Shown here: positions 17,438 through 25,326 of the stretch, in pieces
How positions within the stretch are numbered: position 1 is the stretch's first letter
How the letters are laid out: the number at the start of each line of letters is the position of its first letter
Assembly: GCA_017633985.1 (NCBI GenBank)
Contig: JAGBOF010000009.1
Coordinates: forward strand, 1-64,000
Direction of reading: 5' to 3'
Origin: Bacteroidales bacterium
GTDB taxonomy: Bacteria; Bacteroidota; Bacteroidia; Bacteroidales; P3
Length of the DNA: 64,000 bases
The notes under the pieces: model-generated
The model's input: only the letters and a program-made list of their open reading frames with translations
The model's database searches: none
Told to the model about the DNA's origin: nothing
Position numbers and translations under genes: made by a program

Positions 17438-17475
17438 AAAAACCTTCCGCTTTTGTCTTTTTGCGGAAGGTTTTT
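17438..17475. terminator. Bidirectional terminator between dut and hsp20
   Basis: A 13-bp perfect stem AAAAACCTTCCGC / GCGGAAGGTTTTT with a 12-nt loop is flanked by A and T runs and serves the convergent dut and hsp20 genes. A second small hairpin, GCCGTT-TT-AACGGC, follows at 17476-17489. Confidence 0.88.
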
Positions 17476-17522
17476 GCCGTTTTAACGGCACTGTGTGCTT
17501 ATTTATCCGTTTAATTTTGCAA

Positions 17523-17948
17523 TCAGGCTATTGCTATCTGCCTTGTATTGTCTTCTTCTTTGATTTCCGTTTTCGGAAGTACTATTTCCAATACGCCGTT
17601 TTGGGCTTTTGCGGAAATCTTTTCCCTGTCTATGTTTTCCGGAAGTGAAAACGTTCTTTCGAATTTGGAATAAGAGAATTCTTTTCTCCAATATTTTTCA
17701 TTCTTGTTTCCTTCTTCCGAAGAATTTTTGCGTTCGAATTTTACTGATAAGTCACCGTCTTTGGTCAAATTAACATTGAAATTGTCTTTTTCTGCACCTG
17801 CTGCAGCCAATTCAACTCTGTACTCTTTATCATTCTCGATAACATTGATTTTAGGTGCCGTTTCAGCAAATTCATTTCTGCAATCCAATCCGAAAAATCC
17901 GTCAAACATTTCTGGTAAATAACTGTTTCTTCTCATTACTGGTAACAT
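17523..17948 (-). CDS. Small heat shock protein, Hsp20/alpha-crystallin family
   Basis: This 141-residue protein has the alpha-crystallin domain from about residue 33 (PKINVIENDKEYRVELAAAGAEKDNFNVNL, split by known strand breaks) to the conserved A-x-x-x-n-GVLEIVLPK segment near residue 120, followed by the I-x-I/V-type tail (RQIAIA). Small heat shock proteins hold unfolding proteins in large oligomers without ATP. It is monocistronic, convergent with dut. Its 5' region is unusual: a strong AGGAGG ribosome site (17957-17962) in a phylum that rarely uses one, and two dyads about 160-195 bp upstream of the start. Confidence 0.94.
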   Translation of the reverse strand: MLPVMRRNSYLPEMFDGFFGLDCRNEFAETAPKINVIENDKEYRVELAAAGAEKDNFNVNLTKDGDLSVKFERKNSSEEGNKNEKYWRKEFSYSKFERTFSLPENIDREKISAKAQNGVLEIVLPKTEIKEEDNTRQIAIA

Positions 17949-17956
17949 AATTTTTT

Positions 17957-17962
17957 CCTCCT
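17957..17962 (-). promoter_or_regulatory. Strong Shine-Dalgarno site of hsp20
   Basis: On the minus strand AGGAGG lies 8 nt before the ATG at 17948. Almost all other genes in this window lack such a site and have A-rich leaders, so it stands out. Confidence 0.75.
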
Positions 17963-18108
17963 ATTTTTTAATGTTTATTTTAATTGTTTTAATCTAATGT
18001 TTTTTCCTTTCCAATGTATTTTAAATGTTTTTCCTTACCGTTTTTAAGCATTTTACTGCCTCAAACTTTCACAAGAGAATTTACAACTATCATACCACTT
18101 GAGTTATT

Positions 18109-18144
18109 TGACAATTTGTCACAAAAACATCTGACTATAAGTCA
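18109..18144. promoter_or_regulatory. Pair of TGAC/GTCA dyads upstream of hsp20
   Basis: TGACAA-T-TTGTCA (18109-18121) and TGACT-ATA-AGTCA (18132-18144) are two inverted repeats with centres 23 bp apart. A looser AGAC...GTCT pair follows at 18151-18167. They resemble paired operator half-sites. They are neither CIRCE (TTAGCACTC) nor a complete HAIR element. They lie between hsp20 and the divergent HMA-AraC gene, nearer hsp20. Confidence 0.45.
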
Positions 18145-18188
18145 TTTATAAGACAAAACGTCAGTCTGTAATTGCTTTTTGGTAAACC

Positions 18189-18293
18189 ATTGTAATATAC
18201 GCCGTAAAAAAGACGGCGTTAAAAAAAATTAATCAGCCTGATTATTTTATTAATCACGCAAAAGAATTTGCTGAAACGCCGTCTTTTTTCAAG
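18189..18293. repeat. Five-unit 21-bp array, foldback element
   Basis: Units start at 18189, 18210, 18231, 18252 and 18273. The outer parts AAAAAAGACGGCGT (18206-18219) and ACGCCGTCTTTTTT (18276-18289) are perfect 14-bp inverted repeats, so the element looks like a small MITE-like foldback. It lies between the divergent hsp20 and HMA-AraC genes. Confidence 0.85.
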
Positions 18294-18415
18294 GGTATAA
18301 TTTATACTGAAAATAACATGGTTTTTCATCGCGGCAAATCTACATGCAAGCGGAATAAAAAGACGCAAAACGAAATAATTTTCACTTAACACCGATTGTT
18401 TCGGCGGTTTTTTAC

Positions 18416-18423
18416 TATTTTTG
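18416..18423 (+). promoter_or_regulatory. -7 element for the HMA-AraC regulator gene
   Basis: TATTTTTG fits TAnnTTTG and lies 35 bp upstream of the ATG at 18459. A TTG at 18396 is a possible but imperfect -33 element. Confidence 0.5.
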
Positions 18424-18458
18424 CAATACAAAATTGCTTTTAGCAGGGAGTTGGGAAA

Positions 18459-19025
18459 ATGGAAACCGAGTTTTACATAAAAAATATGGTATGTCCGCGT
18501 TGCATTGCAGCCGTACGCAGTCTGTTGGAAGAGGAAAATCTGCCCGTAAAAACGGTTGAACTGGGTAAAGCCGTTGTTAATGCGGATGTTTCTTCCAATC
18601 AAAAAGACAATATAAAGAACAAATTGATACAACAGGGCTTTGAACTTTTGGATGACAGGAAAACGATAATATGCGGACAGATAAAAAATGCGGTAATTGA
18701 GTTCGTGCATTACCAAGAAGACAATATGAACATAAATCTTTCGGATTTTATAGTATCAAAACTTCATCAGGATTATTCTTCATTAAGCAAACTTTTTTCG
18801 GAAGAAGAACATACGACAATAGAAAAATACTTCATTGCCCAAAAAATAGAAAAGATTAAAGAATTATTGTCTTACGGCGAATTAACTCTCAATGAAATCG
18901 CATTCAAACTTAATTACTCGTCTTCGGCATATCTTTCCTCACAATTCAAATCGGTAACGGGAATGACGCCTTCGCAATACAAATCATCGGCAAATAAAAA
19001 CCGTAAACCGTTAGACAGTATCTGA
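18459..19025 (+). CDS. AraC-type regulator with N-terminal HMA-like metal domain
   Basis: This 188-residue protein joins two parts. Residues 1-70 resemble a heavy-metal-associated (HMA) ferredoxin-like domain with a CxxC pair, C12 and C15 in NMVCPRCIAAV. Residues about 120-180 are an AraC-type double helix-turn-helix, ending with the typical LTLNEIAFKLNYSSSAYLSSQF and TGMTPSQYK. It plausibly senses a soft metal (copper, silver or similar) or redox state and binds DNA. No metal-transport gene is adjacent, so its targets lie elsewhere or include the divergent hsp20 region. The architecture is known in Bacteroidetes, but I know of no characterised member. Confidence 0.85.
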   Translation: METEFYIKNMVCPRCIAAVRSLLEEENLPVKTVELGKAVVNADVSSNQKDNIKNKLIQQGFELLDDRKTIICGQIKNAVIEFVHYQEDNMNINLSDFIVSKLHQDYSSLSKLFSEEEHTTIEKYFIAQKIEKIKELLSYGELTLNEIAFKLNYSSSAYLSSQFKSVTGMTPSQYKSSANKNRKPLDSI

Positions 19026-19096
19026 TCAATGTAACGTAAAAAAATGAAATTTAAAGAGACAAAATACCTTTGCGGCACAGTTTTTTGTATTCATTT

Positions 19097-19127
19097 TTTG
19101 TAATTATACGGAAATTAATTAATTTTG
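19097..19127 (+). promoter_or_regulatory. Promoter of the thioredoxin-fold gene (TTTG-N19-TAATTTTG)
   Basis: TTTG at 19097-19100 and TAATTTTG at 19120-19127 are separated by exactly 19 bp, the ideal Bacteroidetes arrangement. They lie 41 bp upstream of the ATG at 19169. Confidence 0.8.
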
Positions 19128-19168
19128 CACTTTAAAATAAATAAGAAAAATATAAGGGAAGTACAACA

Positions 19169-19762
19169 ATGAAAAAATTATCTTTAATGTTAGCTCTTGT
19201 ATGCATGACATTGTCTGCTTCAAGTTGCTTTTCTCAAAAAGAAAATACCTCAAAGGTTCAGTGGATGAGCGTTCAGGAGGCTGTAAATCAAGGACAGAAA
19301 GACGGTAAAAACGCTAAATTGATTTTTATTGACTGCTATACTTCATGGTGCGGTTGGTGTAAAGTTTTGGACTCTAAGAGTTTTTCCAACGATACGATAG
19401 CGGCAATACTTAATTACTACTATTATCCTTGTAAATTCGATGCCGAAGGTAAGGATGTGATAACTATAGGCGGCGAAACTTACAATCCTTCATCCAAAGA
19501 AGGACGCGGAGCCACTCATGAGCTTATGAAAGTTATCTGGGAAGGACAACGCGGAGGCGGTTACCCTACAATGTCAATAAGAGGCGGTGATTTCCGTCCG
19601 GTTGATTGCATTATGGGATTTTTAGGTCCTGACGAATTGCAACCTGCTCTTATTTACTACGCAGAAGGCTACAACAAAGAAATGTCTTTTGAGAAATTCA
19701 AATCCCAATATGCCGAAAAATATCAGAAAGACGTCGTAAAAAAAGTTCTTAATAATAAATAA
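19169..19762 (+). CDS. Exported thioredoxin-fold protein with CGWC motif
   Basis: This 197-residue protein begins with a signal peptide or lipoprotein signal (KKLSLMLALVCMTLSASSC; C20 could be lipidated, though the box ASSC is weak). The thioredoxin-fold domain has the active site C61-G-W-C64 in CYTSWCGWCKVLD, with an extra C56, and a cis-proline loop GGGYPTMSIR. It is the Thioredoxin_7/DUF255-like kind that acts in the periplasm as a reductase or isomerase. A 30-residue insertion (KDVITIGGETYNPSSKEGRGATHEL) lies before the cis-Pro loop. It has its own promoter and precedes the cysteine desulfidase-like gene by 20 bp, so the two may be cotranscribed. Confidence 0.85.
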   Translation: MKKLSLMLALVCMTLSASSCFSQKENTSKVQWMSVQEAVNQGQKDGKNAKLIFIDCYTSWCGWCKVLDSKSFSNDTIAAILNYYYYPCKFDAEGKDVITIGGETYNPSSKEGRGATHELMKVIWEGQRGGGYPTMSIRGGDFRPVDCIMGFLGPDELQPALIYYAEGYNKEMSFEKFKSQYAEKYQKDVVKKVLNNK

Positions 19763-19782
19763 CCGTTTTAGTTTTTCCTGTT

Positions 19783-21060
19783 ATGGATAATTCAGGTTGT
19801 ATCAAAAATTTGATGCAAAAGAATATAGTCATCGCCGTGGGCTGTACGGAACCCGTAGCGGTGGCTTTATGCGTTGCAAAGGCTAAAGAAATTTTGGAAG
19901 AAGAGGTTAAAGAAATTCATCTTTCGCTTTCCAAAAACATAATCAAGAACGCCATGGGCGTAGGGATACCGGGCACGGGTATGATAGGACTTCCTATTGC
20001 CGTAGCGCTGGGTGTTGTCTGCGGAGATCCATCAAAAAACTTGCAGGTGCTGGATGATGCAAAACAAAACGTGGATAAAGCCAAACAATGGCTGGATAAC
20101 CACTGCATAGACATCCAACCGGCAAAGACAGACGAGAAACTGTACATCCAATGCACCGCTAAAGGTGAAAATTCCTACGCAAAAGCAACCATAGCACGTA
20201 TTCACACCAATTTTATCCATATAGAAAAAGACGGTAAGATTCTTTTCAGTCAAGAATGTTGCTCGGAAAATGATTCGTGCTCGGAGGACGATATCCTAAA
20301 TAGTCTCAACGCCCGCATGATATGGGATTACGCATCAGAGGAACCTATAGAAAATCTTGCATGGATAGAAGATACCGTAACGCTTAATGCAAAATGCAGC
20401 GAGGAGAGCCTTAAGGGTGAGTTCGGACTACAGATAGGAAAGAAATTGTTTAATTCCTGGGACAAAAACATACGCAACGAAATAATAGCACGTACATGTG
20501 CCGCATCAGATGCTCGTATGGACGGCATAACCCTGCCTATCTATTCCAACAGCGGCAGCGGTAACCAAGGAATAACATGCACCCTTCCAGTATATTATTA
20601 CGGCGTGAAACGCAATTCGCAAAAGGAGGAAATCATACGCGCTTTGACGCTTTCGCATCTTATGAGTATTTACATTAAAAGCAAAATAGGCAGATTGTCC
20701 GCCCTTTGCGGAATAGTAAATGCATCAATGGGTGCTGCAAGCGGCATAACTTATTTGGCAGGCGGCAGCTTCAACCAAATGTGTTATGCAATAAACAACA
20801 TGATAAACACTATAACGGGAATGGTCTGCGACGGGGCAAAACCGTCATGCGCACTGAAGATATCGGCAGGACTGAACAGTGCTTTTGACAGCGTGATGCT
20901 CGCAATGAATGACATTGTTGTCGATTCCACCGACGGTATTGCCGAAACGGATATTGACAAAAGTATCGAGGATGTGGGCAAGATCGGACGTTACGGCATG
21001 GATACGATGGACGATTTGGTGTTGGAGATAATGACGAATAAGAATTGTACGGGTAAATAA
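19783..21060 (+). CDS. L-cysteine desulfidase family protein (CyuA/UPF0597)
   Basis: This 425-residue protein matches the UPF0597/CyuA family, related to the alpha chain of iron-sulfur L-serine dehydratases. Landmarks are AVGCTEPVAVALCVAKAKE near the N-terminus, GVGIPGTGMIGLPIAVALG, NSGSGNQGITCTLPV, and the C-terminal GMVCDGAKPSCALKISAG, whose cysteines with that of GCTEP probably hold a [4Fe-4S] cluster. The expected reaction is L-cysteine to pyruvate, sulfide and ammonia. It follows a thioredoxin-fold gene by 20 bp, which fits a thiol theme. Length is normal for the family. Confidence 0.88.
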   Translation: MDNSGCIKNLMQKNIVIAVGCTEPVAVALCVAKAKEILEEEVKEIHLSLSKNIIKNAMGVGIPGTGMIGLPIAVALGVVCGDPSKNLQVLDDAKQNVDKAKQWLDNHCIDIQPAKTDEKLYIQCTAKGENSYAKATIARIHTNFIHIEKDGKILFSQECCSENDSCSEDDILNSLNARMIWDYASEEPIENLAWIEDTVTLNAKCSEESLKGEFGLQIGKKLFNSWDKNIRNEIIARTCAASDARMDGITLPIYSNSGSGNQGITCTLPVYYYGVKRNSQKEEIIRALTLSHLMSIYIKSKIGRLSALCGIVNASMGAASGITYLAGGSFNQMCYAINNMINTITGMVCDGAKPSCALKISAGLNSAFDSVMLAMNDIVVDSTDGIAETDIDKSIEDVGKIGRYGMDTMDDLVLEIMTNKNCTGK

Positions 21061-21117
21061 CCGTTTTGCCGCACTCATAAATCCAAAAACAATACTGTTA
21101 TTATTAAAGGCAAAAAT

Positions 21118-21201
21118 AAAACGGCGTTTTAAGAAATTATTCTGCGTGATTAATAAAATAAAACGCCGTAAAAATATTTTTTTACGCCGTCTTTTTTCGC
21201 C
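21118..21201. repeat. Four-unit 21-bp array between convergent genes
   Basis: Units start at 21118, 21139, 21160 and 21181: AAAACGGCGTTTTAAG, ATTCTGCGTGATTAATAA, AAAACGCCGTAAAAAT and TTTACGCCGTCTTTTTTC. The first unit pairs with the third or fourth. Here it lies between two gene ends and could act as a bidirectional terminator. Confidence 0.85.
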
Positions 21202-21262
21202 GTTGTCACACAATAAGTTACAGAGGCTGTTTTTTACCTATTTTTCTGCACGGATTACCTGC

Positions 21263-22381
21263 CTAAATCACCTGATTCTGCAGTTTTTTATACAAACTGA
21301 TTAATTTTTCTTTCTCCTTATCCCAATTATACTCCTCCTTGACGGCTTTTTTCCCGTTAATACCCATCTGCGTACGCTCTTGCTTATTGTCTTTTAGGAA
21401 CTTAACGGCTCTAACACACTCTTCAATGTTTTCGGGCTTTACCAAAATACCGCAATGCGTCTTTTGCGTAACCTCAACACAAAACTTGATATGTTCCGTT
21501 GCCACAACGGGTAATTCTTCGGACATATACTCAAGTTGTTTAATAGGTATTGCGTCAGTATGATTGGGCGCCGATAAAAGCATATTCAGTCCTATGTCGG
21601 ATTTTCGGTAAACCTTTTCTTTAAGTTCGCCGTGCGGCACCGTACCCAAGTATTCCGTATTCTTCCAACCGGGTAACGTTTGCATTTGTCGGAAAAACGT
21701 TTCATCGTCAAAAGGTCCTGCCAATATCAGTTTGCAATCCGCCTGACCGCAAACCGTTATCATCTCCCTGACTCCCCTTATCTCCGTAAGCCCGCCTACA
21801 TAACATGCGGTAAACGGATGATCCTGCACATCTGTATGCGTACTGCTGTTTACAACATGTATTACGGGATAATTTTTTACTGCAACGGCTTTATTTTGTC
21901 CGTAATCCTCAAATTTTCGTTTGATATTGTCCGTCGCAGCAACCACTGCCGCTAATTTTTTATATGTTCTCTTTTCCGCAAATGTTGCAATACGGAAGAA
22001 AGCATTGCGTAATATTTTAGGGATATAAGGACGTTGCAACATCAATTTAGGAAAGTCCTCATGGGAATCAAATATCACTTTGCCGTATTTGCACAATTTT
22101 CCTGCAGCAATAAGCAAATCGGGGTCATGGAAATGATATATGTCGGCTTTAAGTGATGCGGCTTTGTTTACTGCACGTTTGGATGCAAACAACAAACGCT
22201 TTATACGGCTGTTGAATGCACCTATGTCAATAATATTTATTCCCTTTACGGTTTCATCACCTTTGCCGTCAGCGACAATAAGCGTCACATCCCCGAATTC
22301 CTCATTTAACGACAGGCATTCCTTATAAAATATGCGCGAATCAAACCTTTGATGCACCGTTGTTATATGTACCGTCTTCAT
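21263..22381 (-). CDS. Glycosyltransferase family 4 protein
   Basis: From the ATG at 22381 (MKTVHITTVHQRFDSRIFYKE) the product is 372 residues; the frame extends nine codons further but the shorter start fits the family. It is a GT-B fold enzyme with the N-terminal ADIYHFHDPDLLIAAGKL and VIFDSHEDFPKLML. The C-terminal half contains ACYVGGLTEIRGVREMI, KLILAGPFDDE and the donor-binding AIPIKQLEYMSEELPVVAT. HFHDPDL and FDSHED are typical of a Bacteroidetes GT4 subgroup acting in cell-surface glycan assembly; the sugar is unknown. It is the last gene of a minus-strand set behind galM and the sugar permease (49-bp gap). Confidence 0.87.
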   Translation of the reverse strand: MKTVHITTVHQRFDSRIFYKECLSLNEEFGDVTLIVADGKGDETVKGINIIDIGAFNSRIKRLLFASKRAVNKAASLKADIYHFHDPDLLIAAGKLCKYGKVIFDSHEDFPKLMLQRPYIPKILRNAFFRIATFAEKRTYKKLAAVVAATDNIKRKFEDYGQNKAVAVKNYPVIHVVNSSTHTDVQDHPFTACYVGGLTEIRGVREMITVCGQADCKLILAGPFDDETFFRQMQTLPGWKNTEYLGTVPHGELKEKVYRKSDIGLNMLLSAPNHTDAIPIKQLEYMSEELPVVATEHIKFCVEVTQKTHCGILVKPENIEECVRAVKFLKDNKQERTQMGINGKKAVKEEYNWDKEKEKLISLYKKLQNQVI

Positions 22382-22429
22382 TAAGTGTAGATTGTTTGGT
22401 AAAATCAAGCAATATGTCCGTGCCGATGC

Positions 22430-23740
22430 TTATTTTACGGGTATATCCGTGTTTACGTTCTTTGATCCTACAAGTGCGTAAAACAATATATACATTGCAC
22501 AAGCTATTACCACAATGTAGCTCGTCAAATAGCTGCCCGACCAATCCGCCAACCAGCCCTGCAAAGCCACCATCACTGCAAAACCGCATACCATTGTCAT
22601 AAAAGCACCCGATGCAAGCGCAGTATACTTACCCAATCCCTCGGTTGCCAAATTAAATATACCTCCCCACATAACGGATGAGCACAATCCCGTAAGGATA
22701 AACGCAAATATTCCGACAGGTACCTGTACTTTGAGCGTAGACAGATTGGCCCAATCAATACCGATAACGTTTACTTTGATATCTGACGGCATTGCTATAC
22801 CGAATGCCAGCAATACGACCGCCAATGCGGATACTGTTGCAATCATTGCCCTTGTGGAAACCTTTCCGCCGATTGCCCCGCCGATAAAACGCCCTATTAA
22901 CATCATAAGCCAATACACCGCAACAATCAATCCTGCAGTTGCCGGACTCATACCCAACCCCGCAACGCTGTCAGTAGGTTGTGAGGTAAGATATTGAAGT
23001 ATATAGGTAGGGATACCTATCTCTATGCCGCCGTAAAGGAATATTGCAACCAATCCCAGCTTGAAATGACGGAAAGAAAACGCCGAATATTTTTCTTTTA
23101 CAGCGGATGTCGGGTTTTGGACATCGGATTTGTTTTCTTGTGTTGTCTGCGGTTCTTTTATATCAGTGAATAAAATAACAAAGAAGCCTATAACGAATAT
23201 CGCTAATGCGATTAAAAGGGCTGGTGTTGCGTCAGAAATCTTCGCTTTTGTCACATCGGCAATCAATGCTCCCATAATAATGTATATAGCAACTGCAGCT
23301 GCGGAATTAAACACATTGCCTATTTGTATCAATTGGTTGCCTTTGTTGCCGCCTCCGCCTAAAATATTAAGCATAGGATTGACTACGGTGTTAAGCATAC
23401 ACATACAAAATCCCGATATAAACGCTCCGATAAGGTAAACACCGAATCCCAATCTGCCGCTCGCCCATTGGACCAATATACCTACTATTCCCGTAGCCAA
23501 AGCCATCAATGCCGTCTTCTTATAGCCGTAACGCTTTATCAACATGCCAGCAGGCATACCCATAATCAAATATGCTATAAAATTACCGTAATTACCTATC
23601 TGCGAAAGCACGTTGCTTGCCCCGAATTGGTTCTTTACTATTACCGACATGGGCGAACAAAGATGCGTAACAAACGCTATCATTGCCAAAAGTGCAATCA
23701 TAACTATTATAGTTCCCCATTGTTTTGTCTTATTACTCAT
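22430..23740 (-). CDS. MFS sugar permease (FucP/GluP-like)
   Basis: This 436-residue inner-membrane protein has 12 predicted hydrophobic segments with the usual central cytoplasmic loop (about residues 198-222, IKEPQTTQENKSDVQNP). The first half has GNYGNFIAYLIMGMPAGMLIKRYGYKKTALMALATG, typical of the fucose/glucose/galactose permease group; VNPMLNILGGGGNKGNQLIQIGNVFNSAAA is another family stretch. It should import a monosaccharide with protons. It lies 14 bp downstream of galM and is almost certainly in the same operon, suggesting galactose or glucose as substrate. Confidence 0.9.
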   Translation of the reverse strand: MSNKTKQWGTIIVMIALLAMIAFVTHLCSPMSVIVKNQFGASNVLSQIGNYGNFIAYLIMGMPAGMLIKRYGYKKTALMALATGIVGILVQWASGRLGFGVYLIGAFISGFCMCMLNTVVNPMLNILGGGGNKGNQLIQIGNVFNSAAAVAIYIIMGALIADVTKAKISDATPALLIALAIFVIGFFVILFTDIKEPQTTQENKSDVQNPTSAVKEKYSAFSFRHFKLGLVAIFLYGGIEIGIPTYILQYLTSQPTDSVAGLGMSPATAGLIVAVYWLMMLIGRFIGGAIGGKVSTRAMIATVSALAVVLLAFGIAMPSDIKVNVIGIDWANLSTLKVQVPVGIFAFILTGLCSSVMWGGIFNLATEGLGKYTALASGAFMTMVCGFAVMVALQGWLADWSGSYLTSYIVVIACAMYILFYALVGSKNVNTDIPVK

Positions 23741-23754
23741 AAACGAATGATGAT

Positions 23755-24801
23755 TTAAATGTTTGAAAACTTGAATTTGATAATATTTTTGTACTGTTTA
23801 CCTGCCAAAAGCAGCACATCAGGGAAATTACTCCTGCTTGGAGAATCCGGAAACGATTGACACTCCAACGCAACGCCGTCATAATCCTGATAACTTCTTC
23901 CGCTCTTACTTTCAGGACAACCATTAAGCCAATTACCCGTATAAACCTGTATACCGCATGAATCAGTATACACCGTAAGTTTCCTTCCCGACTTATCACA
24001 GGATAATTCCGCAGCAGGGGAAACAATACCGGACTTGTGACATCGGGTATTTGAGCTGTCAAAGGTAACGTTATTGTCAATTACCCAACAATTGTCATAA
24101 CCTTTGCCGAATGTCAGGGCATCAAACCGCTTGTTTATGTCCTCCCCTATCAGTTTCCAATCGGTAAAATCCATCGGAGTGCCCTTCACATCCGCCAAAT
24201 CTCCCGTAGGAATCAATCTACTGTCTGTCGGAAGATATTTACTTGCGTAAAGTTTCAGTTTATGATCAAGAATATTGCCCGCATTCTCCCCTTTCAGATT
24301 AAAATAAGAATGATTGGTAAGATTGCAAACCGTAAGAGCATCGCTTATGGCAGTAAGTTCTATTGTCAATTCGTTATCTTCGCTCCACGAATAAACAACC
24401 TGTGCTGTCAAATTGCCAGGATAACCCGCCTCACCGTCTTTTGAAAAATATTTGAACGTAACGCGGTTTTCCGATTGCTCACCTTCCCACAACTGATTGG
24501 CAAATCCTTTATCTCCGCCGTGTAAATGATTTTCTCCGTTATTAACGGGCAGACGGTATTCTTTGTCCTGTATCTTCAAAATGCCTTTTGCTATTCTGTT
24601 GGCGTAACGTCCCGGAGTTTTGCCCATACAAGGACCGTCTCCTATGTAATCTTTAAGGTTCTTATAGCCCAAAACAACATCCGCCATATTGCCTTCACGG
24701 TCGGGAACAATAACGGAAGTAATCCCCGCACCTATATTACAAAAACTGACACTCGCCTTGGATTTATTTTCTAAAGTAAAAGTCTGTATTTCCATAAACA
24801 T
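23755..24801 (-). CDS. galM: Aldose 1-epimerase (mutarotase)
   Basis: This 348-residue protein is a GalM-type mutarotase that interconverts alpha and beta anomers of galactose or glucose. Family signatures are KTPGRYANRIAKG (sugar-binding Arg), ENHLHGGDKGF, the catalytic His in LTNHSYFNLKGE, and the catalytic Glu region GVALECQSFPDSPSRSNFPD. It lacks a signal peptide, so it is cytoplasmic. It is the first gene of an operon with the MFS sugar permease. An extended promoter-overlapping dyad lies immediately upstream, suggesting control by a repressor or activator that responds to the transported sugar. Confidence 0.95.
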   Translation of the reverse strand: MFMEIQTFTLENKSKASVSFCNIGAGITSVIVPDREGNMADVVLGYKNLKDYIGDGPCMGKTPGRYANRIAKGILKIQDKEYRLPVNNGENHLHGGDKGFANQLWEGEQSENRVTFKYFSKDGEAGYPGNLTAQVVYSWSEDNELTIELTAISDALTVCNLTNHSYFNLKGENAGNILDHKLKLYASKYLPTDSRLIPTGDLADVKGTPMDFTDWKLIGEDINKRFDALTFGKGYDNCWVIDNNVTFDSSNTRCHKSGIVSPAAELSCDKSGRKLTVYTDSCGIQVYTGNWLNGCPESKSGRSYQDYDGVALECQSFPDSPSRSNFPDVLLLAGKQYKNIIKFKFSNI

Positions 24802-24823
24802 CGGATTTTATTAAATAACATTG

Positions 24824-24858
24824 CAAATATACGGATTATTATTTACATAATCCGTATA
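24824..24858 (-). promoter_or_regulatory. galM operon promoter with overlapping 12-7-12 operator dyad
   Basis: On the minus strand the -7 element TATATTTG (24831-24824) lies 22 bp upstream of the galM start. A perfect inverted repeat TATACGGATTAT / ATAATCCGTATA with a 7-bp spacer (24828-24839 and 24847-24858) overlaps it and covers the space up to the -33 region. Such a 31-bp dyad over the core promoter is typical of a transcription factor operator. No copy was seen elsewhere in the window. Confidence 0.7.
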
Positions 24859-24934
24859 ATTAATGATTTTTGTAAAGCAGTGAATCCTTCTTTGTTTTTG
24901 CGAAACGGCGCCATTTATTCATTTTTATATGGTT

Positions 24935-24984
24935 TTATAAGGTGGAAAAATCAAGTTTTTACCACTGTTTTTCCGCCTTTATAA
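24935..24984. other. Imperfect hairpin with a competing inner hairpin
   Basis: TTATAAGGTGGAAAAA (24935-24950) pairs with TTTTTCCGCCTTTATAA (24968-24984) with one bulge and one mismatch. The inner part GTGGAAAAA can instead pair with TTTTTACCAC just downstream (24956-24965). It lies in the 525-bp gap between divergent galM and pfkA, about 340 bp before pfkA. The remaining sequence of the gap contains the galM operator, a 21-bp array and no clear pfkA -7 box. Confidence 0.4.
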
Positions 24985-25020
24985 CACACTGATTATATGC
25001 AAACAACAAAAGGGCAAAAA

Positions 25021-25104
25021 AAGACGGCGTAAAAAAATATTTTTAAGGCGTTTTATTTTATTAATCACGCAGAATAATTTTTTAAAACGCCGTCTTTTTT
25101 CGGC
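25021..25104. repeat. Four-unit 21-bp foldback array between divergent galM and pfkA
   Basis: Units start at 25021, 25042, 25063 and 25084. The ends AAAAAAGACGGCGT (25017-25030) and ACGCCGTCTTTTTT (25087-25100) are perfect 14-bp inverted repeats. The third unit AATCACGCAGAATAATTT is the same as in the arrays at 12837 and 29681. Confidence 0.87.
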
Positions 25105-25326
25105 AAAATGATTTCACGGTTTTTTTATACGCAAAATTACATCTTTGTTTGGCACATTTTCCGCTTTAAATCGCCCGTCAGTCCGACTGCATTGACTCAA
25201 TATTTGCATAAAACCCGTTGAAAAACGCATAATCAACGGCAATGTAATTGTTTTCTGCGGTTTTTGCAGAATAAAATAAAGTGTACGTATTTTCGTTTAT
25301 AGTGATACAAAATTAATATATGGTTT

